NCBI GenBank assembly: GCA_963971425.1
Contig: OZ020515.1
Span: 2,782,678-2,846,677, forward strand
Length of the DNA: 64,000 nt
Direction: 5' to 3'
Source: Bryoerythrophyllum caledonicum
Lineage: Eukaryota > Streptophyta > Bryopsida > Pottiales > Pottiaceae
The number at the start of each line of letters is the position of its first letter. The first letter of the stretch is position 1. Shown here piece by piece: positions 23,670 through 36,642 of the stretch. The position numbers and the translations under genes are program-made. The notes under the pieces are model-generated. The model searched no databases. It saw only the letters and a program-made list of their open reading frames with translations, and had not been told where the DNA came from.

Positions 23670-26600
23670 TGTCATAGTTTGCAGAGTCAGTATTCCTCCG
23701 GAATGCACTCAATCGTCACTAAGTGCTCCCAAAGTGAACCACTCCGGTTTCGTTCCCACAGAGATCTATTTATCCTTTCAAATTATCCCAAAATCACTAG
23801 TCTATTCATCACCTAGGTTAGTTAATCTAGTCAGTAAGGGTTCCGGATCCTTCCGGATTCCAAAACCCTAGCAAAACTTTCGGGATATAGTTTCCGGAAG
23901 GTATATACAGTTGTTTCCGTAAATGGTTTCCGGAAACGTGGAGGGTAGTTTGATTTACCTCTGTTCCTCCTTAGAGCGACTTCCGGAAGGTTTAAACGAG
24001 TGACCGGAAGGCCACTAATCCTATTTTGTGTAAGTGCCTGGATTCCTCACTGCTTGGTAACTTTAAGTGGCTAGACACCCACTGCCCTGGGGTTTATAGT
24101 GACCGGACAATCACTCTTCTTCTAATCTACTAACCGGTGATAGGGTGTTGGTCCTAGACGTAACTCTCACGACATCCGGAAGGCCTTCCAGACGCGGTCA
24201 CACAAAGGTACGGCCGGACTACAAAAAACGTTCCGGTAGTACTTTTGTAGCCCTACGAAGATAGGGATATAGTTCTACTTGGGAGGACTCCTTCCCGACT
24301 CACATAGCAGGTTTTCCTATCGTGGGGGTAAACTCCAGTTTTGCACCGGAATCCGGATTTACACGGATGCTTCCGTGCTCTAGAGACTACCAGGAACACC
24401 TTTGCAATATATCTCTTCCCCTCCAGGTTCTTCCGGACTCTGGAGGTGACCAGGAACACCTCTGCAATCCCCTCCAGCTATTCCGGACACTCCCCTGCTG
24501 AATATCCAGGTCAGTTCACTCGTTAGCACAACAAAACATCCTTCACTTTGAAGAACTTGCACAAAACATACTACAGCAACGGACCTTGAACCTCACACGT
24601 AAAATAACTCTCTTCACAAATACTAGGTAGCAAATCCAGAAAAGCTCTGAAATATATTCAAAGTAGAGGGAAATAAACAAGGTGATGAGTTTTCAAAACC
24701 CATCTACTAAGTACTAGAACTATTTCTAATTTAAGGCTTATCCAATCTACAAGAAATCCGGAGGATCTTATCCCTAAAGTTAAGGATCTTATCCCGAAAA
24801 ATCCGGAAAAGAGAATCTCAGATCCTATTTTCCCGGGTTTGGATTCCGGACATCCGAAAAACACGTTAAATTCCGGAAGTGTTTACAACTTTCCGGAAGG
24901 CTTAGTTTCCGGATTTAAGCAGCCGGGTACAACTCTGGGCCCCATCGTTAATCGCTACCTAATTCCGATCACTAAGCTGCTACTACTTCGAAATCTAACC
25001 TACCTAAGGAAGTGATCCAACGTTCTTGAATCAAGGGCTGGTACGCCTGGTGGATGTCTCTGCCTTGCCCTTGCCGGCCTTCCTTCGTGGTGGCGTAGTG
25101 GCTGCCGGAACGTCTTGGGTTCCGGCTCCGGAGATGGGGACCTGTGATGCTGCCGGTGGAGCAGGATCAGAGGTGGAATCTATCACAATGGTCTCCGGAG
25201 CTTCAGCAAAACCTTGGAATTCGACTCCGGGACTAGGAAGATCCGTTGCCAAACGTCTAGCAAGTGGTCGAGTGGACTTCCGGCGGCATGATGACGGAGG
25301 AGTAGGTGCAGGCCGGATGGGGGATGGGGTTTTGTCAGTACTCACCTCCGGAAGTATCTCCGTCCAGTGTGTTCCGGTACCGGTGTTCGGGTTGCCGGGA
25401 GGGCTGCTGCTCGCGTGTGTAGTAGGCTCCGGCTGAGTCAAGATCTCCTTCTGCTTTTCGAAAGCCTCCGGAAGCATGCTTGAGGGCCCGGGTTCACACG
25501 GGAATGTCCGGATACGAACCGGAGCGGTGAGGTCTTCCGGAGCTTGGGTGCTTCGATTCTCCGGTCCTTCAGTGGCCATGCTGGCCACTAGTTCCTGCAT
25601 ACGACTGCATGTCTTCTCCATCTTCTTGCCATGGTCGTGCAAGAACCGTATTATCTGTATCCGGTTCAGGTTGCCCTCCTTTTCCAGCTGATCTGTGAAG
25701 AGAAGACTCCGGTTGACAGTTTCAATCGGAAAGGCTAATGACGTGCGTACCTCCGTCAAGGCTAGTGCAGAGGCGTCTGCTGGATCTTCAGCCTCCTTCA
25801 GCTTCTTCCTGGACTCAGTCAACGTTGTAAATGTTTCGTCGCACGTGGCGGCGAACTTGTCTCAACTCAGGATGATAGCCGCCTGCTGGATCTCCAAGGC
25901 TCGAAGTCGGAGCGTGTTCTTCTGTAGAGCTTGAATCGCTGTCGGTATCTCTACGACTCTCTCCACCTCCAGCTCTCTCCGGATGCCGTCGAGGACATCT
26001 CTCAATCTTGATTCGGATTGGCACACTAGCGCCGCACGCCAACCCACATATTGAATAAGTTCGAGTAGGTCGGGCCCGTCAAGTCCAACGAGGTGCGGAG
26101 GCTCTACCGAAGGATGCGACCTTCACATGGAGCTTGCTTAGGGTCTTGCGGAGGTCGCCCATCTGTTGGCTGAATTGATGAAGATGGTCCCGGCGTTGAC
26201 TCCCTCAGTACCGACCGGCTCCTCTTCCGGGTTTGGAGAACATTCTCGGGCAAGGAAATCTCCGCGTCTTCCATACCCTCGTTGACTTCTACTGGTTCTG
26301 GACCGCCATAGTTCTAGATCTCCAACAGTAGTTCGTACCCATCTTATTCCTCCGGAGTAAGCACGTCGTATTGTGCATAGAGATGGGTGAGGTACGAGGA
26401 AGAGGGGTGCCGGCCCTCTTCGACTTCTAAAGGCCCTTCACCATCCGGTTGATCATCTCGCTCATAAGCGAGGCCCAATCTACACTAAACTTCTCCCTCA
26501 ACGATCCAAGAATGGTAGCGGCCCACTTAGACACGACCGGTTTAGGTTTTTCCGGGTGAAAGATTGGGTTCAAGAATCTTACCACAATCTGCGCATCTTG

Positions 26601-27502
26601 ATGCTGGAGGTCGTCGGTGCTGTAGCCTTCCTTAGGGTCGGCTTGCCTTGTAAATTCGTCTCCGAGGATGTCCTCGCTCCGCTCCGCTGTCTTGACGGTT
26701 CCGCTGCTGAAGGCGTAGGTGCGCCGCCACTCCGGAATACTCCAAGTTTTGGGGTGAGCTCGGATTGTGCCATCGTACTGGTTGTTCGGCGTCCCTAGCA
26801 GCTCCATCACTAGTTTCGGGTCCTTCGCGCCCCACGCTACGTCGAGAAGTCCGCGGCAGCATATGTTGGTGAGGTAGTGCTCAAGGACGGCCTTCTCCTC
26901 CGGGTCTGTCGGTATGAACGGGATTACCCGTTGTACTGCCGGCTGCGTCGTCGTGCCTCGAGTGACTCGGGCAGGTTCCGCTTCCGCCATCACAGTTTCT
27001 TCGGTATCACCTGCACGCACCGACCTTACCACAATTGCTCGCTACCGGAACCCTTCCGTTCTAATGAAATCAGCAAGGTAAGAGGCAAGGGAGATGGAGA
27101 GAGAGTATGCTAAGAAGGGTGGGAAGCCAAACTTAGCTTCTTGCTCTTATACTTTCGGTGGCGTACGGATGGCCGTTACGGTCATAATGGCGATTCCGGC
27201 TCCGGGTTCCCTCCGGTTCCGGTATCTTCCGGTTTCCGGAGATAATTTCCGGAACTCGCTTTCCGGTTCCGGGCGACCCCAAAAGGTTCCGGAGATGAGG
27301 GTTAGCATCGATTCCGGATCTCTTGGTTTTCTGGCAATTCCTAAGAGCTTTTAAGGATCTTGGAAACCCCTTATTTACATTATCCACTATTTCTCCTTCC
27401 TATGGTTTAAACCTACCTTTCTATCATTCTAATCCTGATTTTTTTTTGTTTTGCCGGATTTTTAGATTAACTTCCGGAACCTTGTGGGAATGGATTCCCA
27501 CA
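23670..27502 (-). mobile_element. Whole LTR-type unit, copy D (divergent subfamily)
   Basis: On the minus strand it starts TGTGGGAATCCATTCCCACA at 27502 and ends ...CTATGACA at 23670. ACACA flanks it on both sides (23665-23669 and 27503-27507), a perfect 5-base target duplication. Its gag-like coding region (about 27.0 down to 25.0 kb) keeps the family's FLNPIFHPEKP and HPKTW...PEWR blocks, but is only about half identical to copies A-C and begins differently (MAEAEPARVT...). The coiled-coil and Pro-rich parts are also recognisable. No polymerase domain is present. It is a fossil with several breaks, an older or separate subfamily. Confidence 0.75.
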
Positions 27503-27631
27503 ACACACCTCACAATACGACGACTTTGCTTTACCTGACGTTAGAAGGCTGCCAGGGCCTCGGGCTTTGGATCTTTTGGTCAGTCTGGTCGGGCAATGAT
27601 CGCGGAGTTCATTGTACCAACTCTAGATGAT

Positions 27632-28515
27632 CTAGATAGGAAGCTCAATCATCTCAAACTCCGCCTTGCTCAGGTCGGCAAAATTCTTCTTCTCCTTGTC
27701 GCAATATTTCTTCACTGTATTGTATGATTTCATCAGCGTCTCCACCCTCCTTCGACACTCTTTTCCTGTCCTTCCCGGCACTCCTTTGGCAACGACCTCC
27801 CACAACGGCTCATTGTTCAATCGACTCCTGGACTTCGTCTTCTCAGAAGCAACTGCTGCCATTAGCAAATCTTTCTCCCCATCGGTCCAGTTCTTTCGCT
27901 TCATTGAACCCTCCTTTTGAGGGTTAGAAACGATACCCTCCCCTTATTGTTCTCGTTGCGGTCTGGTCCTCCCATTTCCATTGGGCTCTGTGAGAGTGCC
28001 AGGCCCACGTTCTTTGCCAACATGGGTCCTAGTGTCGTCTCCTTGCTCCGGGGACTGGCTCAGATCCGATGAGGAGCTTTCCATTGCACCTATGCGGAAA
28101 ACCATGTCAACATTGTCATGTCAGCTCAACATTAATTTCGGCCAACAAATAATACATATAATCATAACAGAAAAGCACTTCAGCAACCAAACATACGCGG
28201 ATTCAATCATGCACACCGAATGACCATCTTCAACCATCTTCCACAGCAATAACTTTCTAAGCTTCACATTTCTATGCCGGATGTGTTGCACCATGCTACC
28301 ACTTGGTCTGAACTTCACAATACAAGCTCAACAAGCAATAATAACTGCGTTTCAAAGAATCTCAACTTACCTGCTCCTATGGTTTCCATGCAAAGGACCT
28401 CTTCAACGACATTTGTTTCTGCTCTGCCCATCAAAGGCGTCTTCTCTTGGATCTCAGGGTAATAGCGGAGGCGGCTCTCCAGAACCATGGGATCAAACCT
28501 GCCATTCTCCGCCAT
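27632..28515 (-). pseudogene. Two-exon trihelix/Myb-like DNA-binding protein, broken
   Basis: Exon 1 (28515-28371) starts MAENGRFDPMVLE and ends at a G|GTAAG donor. Exon 2 (28089-27632) follows an ATAG acceptor, and the two join in frame (GGT codon) to give about 200 codons. The C-terminal half holds a trihelix/SANT-like domain: W in KNWTDGEKD, W in PLWEVVAKG, then RTGKECRRRVETL and a YNTVKKYC helix. This is a DNA-binding fold of plant GT factors and also of some transposon-encoded Myb-like partners. One in-frame TAA (27946-27944, codon ~97) lies before the DNA-binding domain, so a normal product would lack it. The neighbours are transposons, so it may be host or transposon-derived. Confidence 0.6.
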
Positions 28516-28846
28516 CACAGAACCAAGGTCTGATCGGTTCCAAACTGAACTGCTAAGTGCTCACCTATCGCTCTGTATCGTACCACTTCTTGATCTTCAA
28601 ACCTAAAATGAAGGACATGACAACAATACTGGTCAAACACGCATCTGAATCGCGAACCACCCTATTTCATATGCCAAATTGTGTTTCTAGGGCTTAGCCT
28701 TTCCAGTGATGAGGAATTTTTTCTATCCACTTACAAACCATAAGGACATTTTTTGAACCATCAGATTTGAAACGTTCAAACTGACATCCTCAGCTCTGAA
28801 TATCAGGAAACTCAATCAGAATTCCATTCTGCAAAGAGCTGCTCAG
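28516..28846. other. Non-coding stretch up to a hAT terminus
   Basis: No gene was recognised. It could hold the promoter of the minus-strand trihelix-like gene. It ends at the junction with the hAT terminal sequence CAGGGTTGTCA. Confidence 0.5.
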
Positions 28847-29215
28847 CAGGGTTGTCACAACGGACGGGCTAAGGTGCTCGGACAGGACGGACGGACGGAC
28901 GGGCGGTCCGGACCGGACAGGCGGACGTTTCGAATGGATTGCCTGAAGTGCGCCCAAAAATTTTTGCACTTTTGAAATTTTTATTATGATGGACAAGTCA
29001 CATTCAGACGTGTCACGCCATAGTGGAGCTAGGGCGGGGACATCCCTGCCCTTTCCAAAGGGACGTCCCCATAAGGGGCCGGGACGCCTCCCTTGAGGAC
29101 GCGGACAACTCCACCCTAGGGAGGAGATGCCTTCATTGAGGGCGGGGACGCCTCCTTAGGTGGCGGGGACAACTCCGCCCCGGGAGGGGACGTCTCCATT
29201 GTGCACAAGTTTCTC
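28847..29215. mobile_element. hAT element terminus with GC-rich subterminal repeats
   Basis: It begins with CAGGGTTGTCACAACGGACGG, a hAT-like terminal inverted repeat. The first ~170 bases match, inverted, the end at 57100-57277, sharing the CGGACGG repeats, AAGTGCGCCCA and CGTGTCACGCCA. Then come several GGGGACGTCCCC-like GC palindromes (29030-29210). It is probably the 3' end of the minus-strand hAT family member whose transposase lies at 33815-36158. The sequence between does not match the expected transposase tail, so it may instead be a separate non-autonomous or deleted copy. Confidence 0.7.
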
Positions 29216-29908
29216 GGAACAATCCTTGTGCACAAGTTCGTTTGTGGGGTTGTAATTATAGACATCCACCTCATAAAAACGGCGTCCTACTTAACATTGT
29301 TTGTGTTCGAGGAATGCAACGGTGACATCTACAAGTTCGTGGCAAGCGGTTTGCTTTAGACGTCACCGAAAACGAGAGAATGGGCGAGTTCTGTAACATG
29401 TACATGAACGACTTCACAGACATCCATATGGACAAGTGTGTATATTACATGGAACTTGTTCATGTAAATGTGCATCAGAACGACTGAAGGTTTGAAAACC
29501 TTGTCCACTTGAGCACTAATCAGTTTCACTACAATGTTTAGCAAAACAACCAAGCAGACATTACTATTGGCCAGGATTACAGGAAGACATGGGATGAAAA
29601 ATGAAATTCATTAAACATATCCGTTCAAGTCCAACGGATGTACTCCAAAGTACGTACCACAAAGTTCAAATCCATTCCCACAGACTCATCGGCCACGTGA
29701 AACGTGGCCACCTACAAACTAAGATTATTGCCCTTCGAGTGACATTGCATTGGACGGAAACCTAACTCGTCCTGTCCTCACCTCAATGACACGTCCATTT
29801 CGACATCTTCAGTATACATGTGAATGTCCCGGATGACGTCTTCACAAACATCAAAGGAGCTTCCTCTTCACTTCTTCCGCCTTCCATCACCCTTATGCGC
29901 AGGAGTAG
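29216..29908. other. Gene-free interval with a small perfect hairpin
   Basis: No gene was recognised. GGCCACGT-GAA-ACGTGGCC (29691-29709) forms an 8-bp stem with a 3-base loop. CTTGTGCACAAG palindromic segments occur near 29205 and 29226. It ends at the start of LTR-type copy B. Confidence 0.5.
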
Positions 29909-32900
29909 TGTGGGACTCCGTTTCCACATGGTGCCGGAAGTTAACCTTAAAATCCGGCTAAAACAAAAAAAAAAATAGTTGATAGTTATGTTAATTTCCA
30001 CTAGAATACAGCCTATAGACTACGCGTAGAAATAACGGCGGATGGGTAGGACTGTAAACCCTAATTAAGCCAAAAGCTGGTAAAGATCTGGACCAGAGCA
30101 ATTCCCGGAATTCCGGGGCAGACAGTTAACCAGAACCGTCAGCCGGAACCGTCGCCATCAACTGTCATCATGATACCGTACAAACGGCCAGACTACTTAA
30201 AGCTGGGATTTGGCGGGGCACTCTTTCTTCTCTCTCCGTCTTCTCGCGTCGAGGCCATCTCTCTCTCTTTCTTTTGCTCCCACTCCCCGCTCTTACTCTG
30301 ACGGTTTTTGCTAACCGCTTGCCGTTAGGGTTTGGAAGACAGACGGTTAGAACGGACGTGCGTCCGTTAGGGAGGGTCTTTGTGAGGTTGGTGCGTGCAG
30401 GGACAACCTCCAGAGATTGTGAGGTGATAGGCAGGACTCATGAAGTCTACGCCGATGGCAAAGAAAAAGAGGACGGACAGGGATGGACGCGGTCGAAGAA
30501 ACGAGGAGCCGGCAGTTACCCTGCCTCCCTTAATCCGCGTTGTTCCGGAGATACCAGAAGACCCGCACGAGCTCGGCATGCTGAAGAACAGTTTGAAGTA
30601 CATGGGCTGTGAGGGGTTGCTCGAGGTTCCATGGGGCATCCGGGAGGAGGTCTACGTCCGGGAGCTTGTCGGGACGCCGGACGAGAAATACAAGGGGCTG
30701 ATGAGAGCCCACCCGGAAGTATGGGGAGTCCCGGAGTGGTCCCAGGCCTACGATTTCCGGGCTGGCCGCACCAAGGTGGTGGAATGGAGGGACGAGTTTC
30801 TAACGGACGAATTCGGAGGACCGGCTGACCCAAAGGATGGCTTCAACCTCCAAGACCTTAAGCACCAGGATGCCCAGCTTGTGCTAGGGTTTTTAAACCC
30901 TATCTTCCATCCGGAAAAGCCGAGAAGGGTGGTGGCGAAGTGGGCCTGTACTTTCCTCGGAGCACTCCAAGGAAAGATCGTCGTCGACTGAAGGACGCTG
31001 ATGACCGAGCTGATCAACCGGCTCGTAGCCAACCTCCAGAAGGTGAAGAAATCAGCAACTCCGCTGGCTTCATATGTGGTGCATCTTAATGCTCACCACC
31101 AGCAGCTCACTCAGGCGGAAGTCCGGCACTACGACGAAGTGCTGAACTTCCAGAGGTATGGGGCGGACGAGTTGGAAGGAGAGGAGTCCGGAGGGAAGGA
31201 GCCTGCACCGGAGGCAGCAACCACGAGCACTCCGGAAGGCCGGAAAAACCCCAAGAGACCGAGGTGGAAAGAGCCCGAGACGACAAGTTCGGAAATCCGC
31301 AGTTCCTCCGCATCATTTGGAGAAGAAGAGTCCGGACACTCAGAAGGGACCAACCGGAAGAGGAGGAAGGTTGACAAGGACGACTCCAAGGGGCAGCTGA
31401 AGCAAATGGATGAGCTGACCCGCGAGATCGGCTGGAGAGTTGGTCTCCTAAAGGAGACCAACTTTGTCATCACCACCAGCGTGGCCCAGATCTTCCGGAG
31501 CCTGGATGTCGACCGGCTGAAGGATGCCATCAACAGGGAGGAGGAGCTCCGGAACCGTAAGACGGACGGAAAGGCACTGCACGCGCAGATTAAGACCATG
31601 TACAAGGTCAATACCGACATGGAGAAGAAGATGAAGCAGTACCTTGCGGAGGCCGCCCTGGCAGTGACGGCCCGGAAGCTGGCCGAAGGGAAGGCCAATG
31701 CCTCCGCAGCTGCCTTGAAGGAGGTCCGGGCAGCCCTGGATTTTCCGGTTGATACGGTCAACCGGAGTCGACTCTTCACCGAACTGGTGGAGAAGAAGGA
31801 GAAGGTCAGCTGGGCCAACATCATACGGTTTCTATTAGACCAGGCGGAGAAGATGGGCCGGACTTGGGAGCAGATGCGGCTGCTCGTCGACAACATCGTC
31901 ATGGAAGAACCAGCAGTACCTGGTCCGGAAGTTACCCCGACCACCACACAAACTACAGCTCCTCCGGAACCCCCTCCACCTGCGACAACTCCAGCTCCGG
32001 GAACCTCCGCCAATCCGGAGACCCTGGACACTCCGTCACCTCGGACGCTGACGGAAGGTATCGTACTCCCCAATCCGAGTACAAGTGAGATCCTGAAGAA
32101 GCTTTCGGATCTCCTGTCGCCACCCAACATGCGGCTTCCGGATCCCCCGGCTGAAGGCGACCTCCCAGTTGCACCAGGTCCGTATCTCGGAAATTGGCGG
32201 ACGGACCACGGAGTCCTTCTGGGAGCTACAGGGACTTGGTTTAGAAGACCGGGCCAGCCTCCGCGGCAAGAACACCGGCACCCCCAGTTCCGGAAGGATC
32301 ACCGCACCCACCACCTCCACCACCGGACGCCAGTACTCCGGAGTTAGCTGTTCACCCAACATCCGGACCCTCGACCCGGAGGACCACCCATTCGCCAGCA
32401 ACATCGAAGAAAGCGAAAGGCAAGGCACGCGTCCTGGTAGAGATCTCTCCCTCCCGCCGGAGTGGGAGAAACCGGGGCCCAGGAGCTCCGACTTAGGATT
32501 AGTTAGTTCTTTTTTTTGCGTCTCCTTTCTTTCGTCTCAGGGTTAGAGTCCGGATCAGCAGCGACTAACGATGGGGCCCCAAGTGCACCCGGCTGCTGCC
32601 GGAGTCAATAGCCAGTTTGTAGTTAGATTAAGAAATCCGGAGACGGAACGGTTCCGTGATTTGTGGATCTGAGATCCGATCTGGAACTTTTCCAGATTTC
32701 TCGGATCTTTTAGATAAGATCTAGCGGACTTCCCATTGATAGTTAGAAAGATATCTAAGTTTAGGTAGGACTTAGTTAGTACTTAGCAGAGGGTTTTTGG
32801 GCAAAACCCTTTCATCTTGTTCTACTCATTCAGGAATATACGTTATCATTTTCGCATCAGACTTGCTACCTTGTGTGTTTGAGATGGCGTAGTAAACCTG

Positions 32901-33814
32901 TGAGGGACGGATCCATTCTTGAGGGTAGGGTTGTGTGAGTAATTCTTCCGGAATAGGGTAATTCAACCGCTTTGCCGGAGGGGGAAGCTGTCGAGGTCGG
33001 TGTTAGGAGATCGCCTGGGAGAGCTGGAGAGAACTATTGCAGAGGTGTTCCTGGTAGTCTCCAAGGTCCGGAAGTAGCCAGGAGGGGAAGAGATGAATTG
33101 CAGAGGTGTTCCTGGTAATCTCTAGTTCGCGGTAGGAACCGCTTAAAACTAGATTCCGGTCAATACCAGAGTCCTCCCCCAAGATAGGAAAAAAGCCTGA
33201 CACCCATACCTTGACGGAATAACCATAGTAAACGGTGTGCCTCTGTCTCGGAGAGTTGCAACGATACCCACCGGAATGTCGTTGTAGTTCGGATCAGTCT
33301 CTGTGTGACCGCATCCGAATGGCCTTTCGGATGTCGTGAGAGCCGACGTCCGGCCGCAGCAATCAAATTACCGGTTAGCAAAGTAGGGAGAGTGGTGTTC
33401 GGTCACTATAAGTTCCGGATAGTGGGTGCCTAGCCACTTTAAGTCACAGGGCAGTGGGAAACCCAGCCACTTACACAAAACAGGGTCAGTGGACTTCGGC
33501 CACTCGCTTAAAAACTCCAGAAGACTCTCTGAGGTGGAACAGAGATAAATCAAACTCCTCTCCAGATTTCCGGAGACTACTCTCCGGAAAGCTTTGTATA
33601 TAACCTGGATTCCGGAAGGACCCGGATCCAACATAATTAAGTGTACCTTATAGCTAACTTGTAACCGTATTGCTGTGATCAGTAAAGTAGTCCGGAGTAT
33701 TGGAAAGAAGAACATTAGGTCTCTGTGGGAACGAAACCGGAGCGGTTACTCTGGGAAACACTTAGTGACGATTGAGTGTATTCCGGAGGGATACTGTCTC
33801 TACAAACTGCAACA
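29909..33814 (+). mobile_element. Whole LTR-type unit, copy B (core identical to copy A)
   Basis: It starts TGTGGGACTCC and ends ...AAACTGCAACA like copy A, with the same parts: leader, gag-like coding region (about 30.4-32.4 kb) and 3' region. From 30567 to 33419 it appears base-for-base identical to 4982-7834, whereas its first ~650 and last ~300 bases differ from copy A at many sites. Its flanks (AGTAG and GTTGT) do not match, so no target duplication is seen. On the right it interrupts the acidic tail of a hAT transposase. It is a fossil, broken about once or twice, and probably reshaped by recombination or gene conversion with copy A. Confidence 0.75.
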
Positions 33815-36158
33815 GTTGTCATCTCCATCAAGATTGCCCCCCAATGCCGACCCATCTTCGTCTGCCCTAGCTTCTTCGGCACGGTCTTCACCCGATAATT
33901 CTACTATAGTATGGACTGCCACTGCGTCGACATCATCAAACACAAAAGGATCCACTGGGTCACCGTGGACGTTGTGAAAATGGTCATGTAGTGCATCTCC
34001 ACCGTGCTCGTTGTTTGCAGAGTTGTCCCTAGGTGGGCTATGATCAGACACGGGGTTGTTGTCACCGGCAAGGTCTTCCCAATCGCCGCCCATCCAGTTG
34101 TAACCCTCATCATCTGACTCCAAGCCCTCGTCCTCTGTGTTTGAAGTAAGTCCCCCATCTGGATCAGACTCCTCCGAATGCACATTCTCCTCATACCATC
34201 GAATCGGATCTGGACGAGCACATTCTCGGAGCAATCGACTATTCGTGTAGATGTAAACCAAATCTTCCGCTTTTTGTACTCCCAAGCGATTTCGGCTCTT
34301 ACTATGCACGAACGAATACATGCTCTAATTACGCTCACATGACGAGGCCGAGCAGGTTTGTGCTAGTATACGCTTGGCTATGATAGGCAATGATTGCCCG
34401 CCCATGCGGTTCCACCACTGGTGAGGCAACAGATTGTTGTTTTCAATTTTTCCAGCTTCCTCCGGTGAATATGGGCCTCGCAATTCTTTATACTCCGTGA
34501 TTTCGAGCATTACCGCCGAAAAAGACACTCCGAGCAAACCACAGAGCGTCATAACAACCTTGTTTAGGGCCCTTTTGGCCTCACCATTGTTTTGAATTTG
34601 CAAGTTATTGGCTAGATAAGGATTCAATAAAGCCCCTGTGTAATGGAGATCTGTTGTCATCATCTCCCAACGCCGTAGGAATGATCCTTCGAGGCGAGTT
34701 GCAATTCCGTCAAGCATGTTGAATGGCGCATTACGCAGCTTGAACACGTGCTTCTTTAGCTTGTTCATGGTCACCCAAGCAATTCCCATTGCCGGAGTGT
34801 CACCATCAAAAGTCCGCAATGCCTTTAGTACTGGTGCCACTATAAATTCAAAGTTAGTGCACCGATGCCAGAAAGTCTCGTCTAGAACGGTGGCTCGCAC
34901 CTGCGATGCCTTCGCATGGGCACGGTGCCCGTTTTGCCTATCAAAAAGAGAGGATACGTAGGATATCCATGCTGGGTCTATCACAACCATCTCCAGGGCA
35001 TTCTTCACTTCCAATAGGCAATGGATCATTATGTAATTGCATGCAAACCTTGTTGCTGCTGGCCACAATAGAGACAAATTTGGCGAAAATCGACGAAAAA
35101 GGGCCATGGGCACATGGTGGTTCCGGATATACAATGCAATTTGTTTCGCCTTCTGGACGAGGTCTGCAAACATGCCTTCTTTCCCCCAGTCCTCGAGGAG
35201 GAGGTCCAAAATATGTGCACAACACCCTTGAGTATATATGTGCGGGTACTCATCGTTGACCTTCTTCATTGCCTCCAACATATTTGAAGCATTATCGGTG
35301 CACACTTGGACCACATTCAATGGTCCAACCTTACGGATAAAACTTTTCAATTGGTCCCCTATATATGCCCTAGATTTCTTCATACCCGTGGTGTCTATAG
35401 ACCCCAAAAAGATATCACCCATTGGACATACGAGCATGATATTCATGAGAGGGCGACGTGTAACATTGTCCCACCCGTCCGAGCATATTGTTGCCCCATA
35501 CTTGGCAATATCTACGCCGGTCTTCTTGTCCACAAGGTCTTTCACTTTTTTTTTTAGAGGCTCAATGTATGTCGTCCTCATGGCATTGTACGATGGCGGT
35601 GTATAATCGAAACCCGCCTTTGACGTTGCGAGGGTGGCCTTGATGAAGGCCGGATGTCTAACCACGTTGAATGCAACGTTTGCTTCATAAATAAAATGTG
35701 CCCATAATTCGTCCAACTCTTTTTGTTTTTCTATTTGGTAAGCCTCTGGAAAGCTCCGTTGTCGTACAGATCTTGGTGTTGATGATGCTGCTTGGCTTAG
35801 AGGATTTGTGGACTGCGTGTTCTCCTCATTTTGAGTTTCCAGGAAACTACCTTGTTGGATGGATTGGCTAGAACAAGGTTCAGTGGAACATGTTGCTGGT
35901 GCGCTAGGAAGGCCAACGATCTCCGCCTCGGTTACTAGTAGGAATAATATTCCCGCATCTTTTAAAACGTGCCTTAACAGCTGTTGGGGCCTTAGTGCAC
36001 GAAGTCTTCGTCCATTGTGGATACCCATAGTGTGACATGCACCTCCCACGTTTGTATGCGAACGTGTAATTGCACCAAACACATGTCACTTGATCCTTCT
36101 TGTTAAATGTGAACCATGGGGCCCACTCCTTCGTTTGAGCCCTTTGTTGAGACGACAT
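33815..36158 (-). pseudogene. hAT transposase (BED finger, hAT dimerisation), broken, minus strand
   Basis: From ATG 36158 (MSSQQRAQTKEWAPW) it encodes a BED zinc finger (CVWCNYTFAYKRGR...SHYGYP). A DUF659/hAT catalytic core follows, with CSDGWDNVTRRP (first Asp), VCTDNASNML (second Asp) and GCCAHILDLLLEDW, then the C-terminal dimerisation motif CSASSCERN and an acidic tail. Two lesions are visible: a frameshift at about 35930-35945 between the BED part and the core, and a TAG in place of the conserved Trp codon of CERNW (34325-34327). After the TAG the frame continues (SMYSFVHSKSRNRLG) until LTR-type copy B interrupts it at 33814. The 5' part lies near the assembly gap. The product would cut and paste hAT ends; this copy is unlikely to be active. 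Confidence 0.85.
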
Positions 36159-36369
36159 CACAATAAAATTGGCACGCAATGTTGTGCCAAAGAGAATCCG
36201 CCAAAAGTAATAGGAAATTGTGTGTGCATAGAAAATGTTGACCCAAAGGTCACTCACAAACTTGTAGATTCATGCAAGGAGCCCAATAAGGTGTTCCAGG
36301 ACACGAAGCCAAGGATGTGAGGTGAGTCAAGCACATCGCATATAGTTCTTGTATAGTGCGTGAGCAGGA

Positions 36370-36442
36370 GGATCTGGGGCCGGGCGCGCACAAGGATGGC
36401 CCGGCGCACTCTCTATGTGGCCGGGCGCGCACGCTGTTGGCC
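36370..36442. repeat. GGCCGGGCGCGCAC-type repeats at the gap edge
   Basis: GGCCGGGCGCGCAC occurs at about 36377 and 36418, and a related GGCCCGGCGCAC between them, right up to the run of N. A longer GC-rich array probably fills the gap and may be why assembly failed. It may be the 5' subterminal region of the minus-strand hAT. Confidence 0.6.
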
Positions 36443-36642
36443 NNNNNNNNNNNNNNNNNNNNNNNNNNNNNNNNNNNNNNNNNNNNNNNNNNNNNNNNNN
36501 NNNNNNNNNNNNNNNNNNNNNNNNNNNNNNNNNNNNNNNNNNNNNNNNNNNNNNNNNNNNNNNNNNNNNNNNNNNNNNNNNNNNNNNNNNNNNNNNNNNN
36601 NNNNNNNNNNNNNNNNNNNNNNNNNNNNNNNNNNNNNNNNNN
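36443..36642. other. Assembly gap (200 N)
   Basis: Exactly 200 undetermined bases. The size is typical of a placeholder, so the real distance is unknown. Confidence 0.99.

Noticed and set aside
29783-30001. Minus-strand ORF across the start of LTR-type copy B
   Set aside because: It crosses the element boundary and has no domain.
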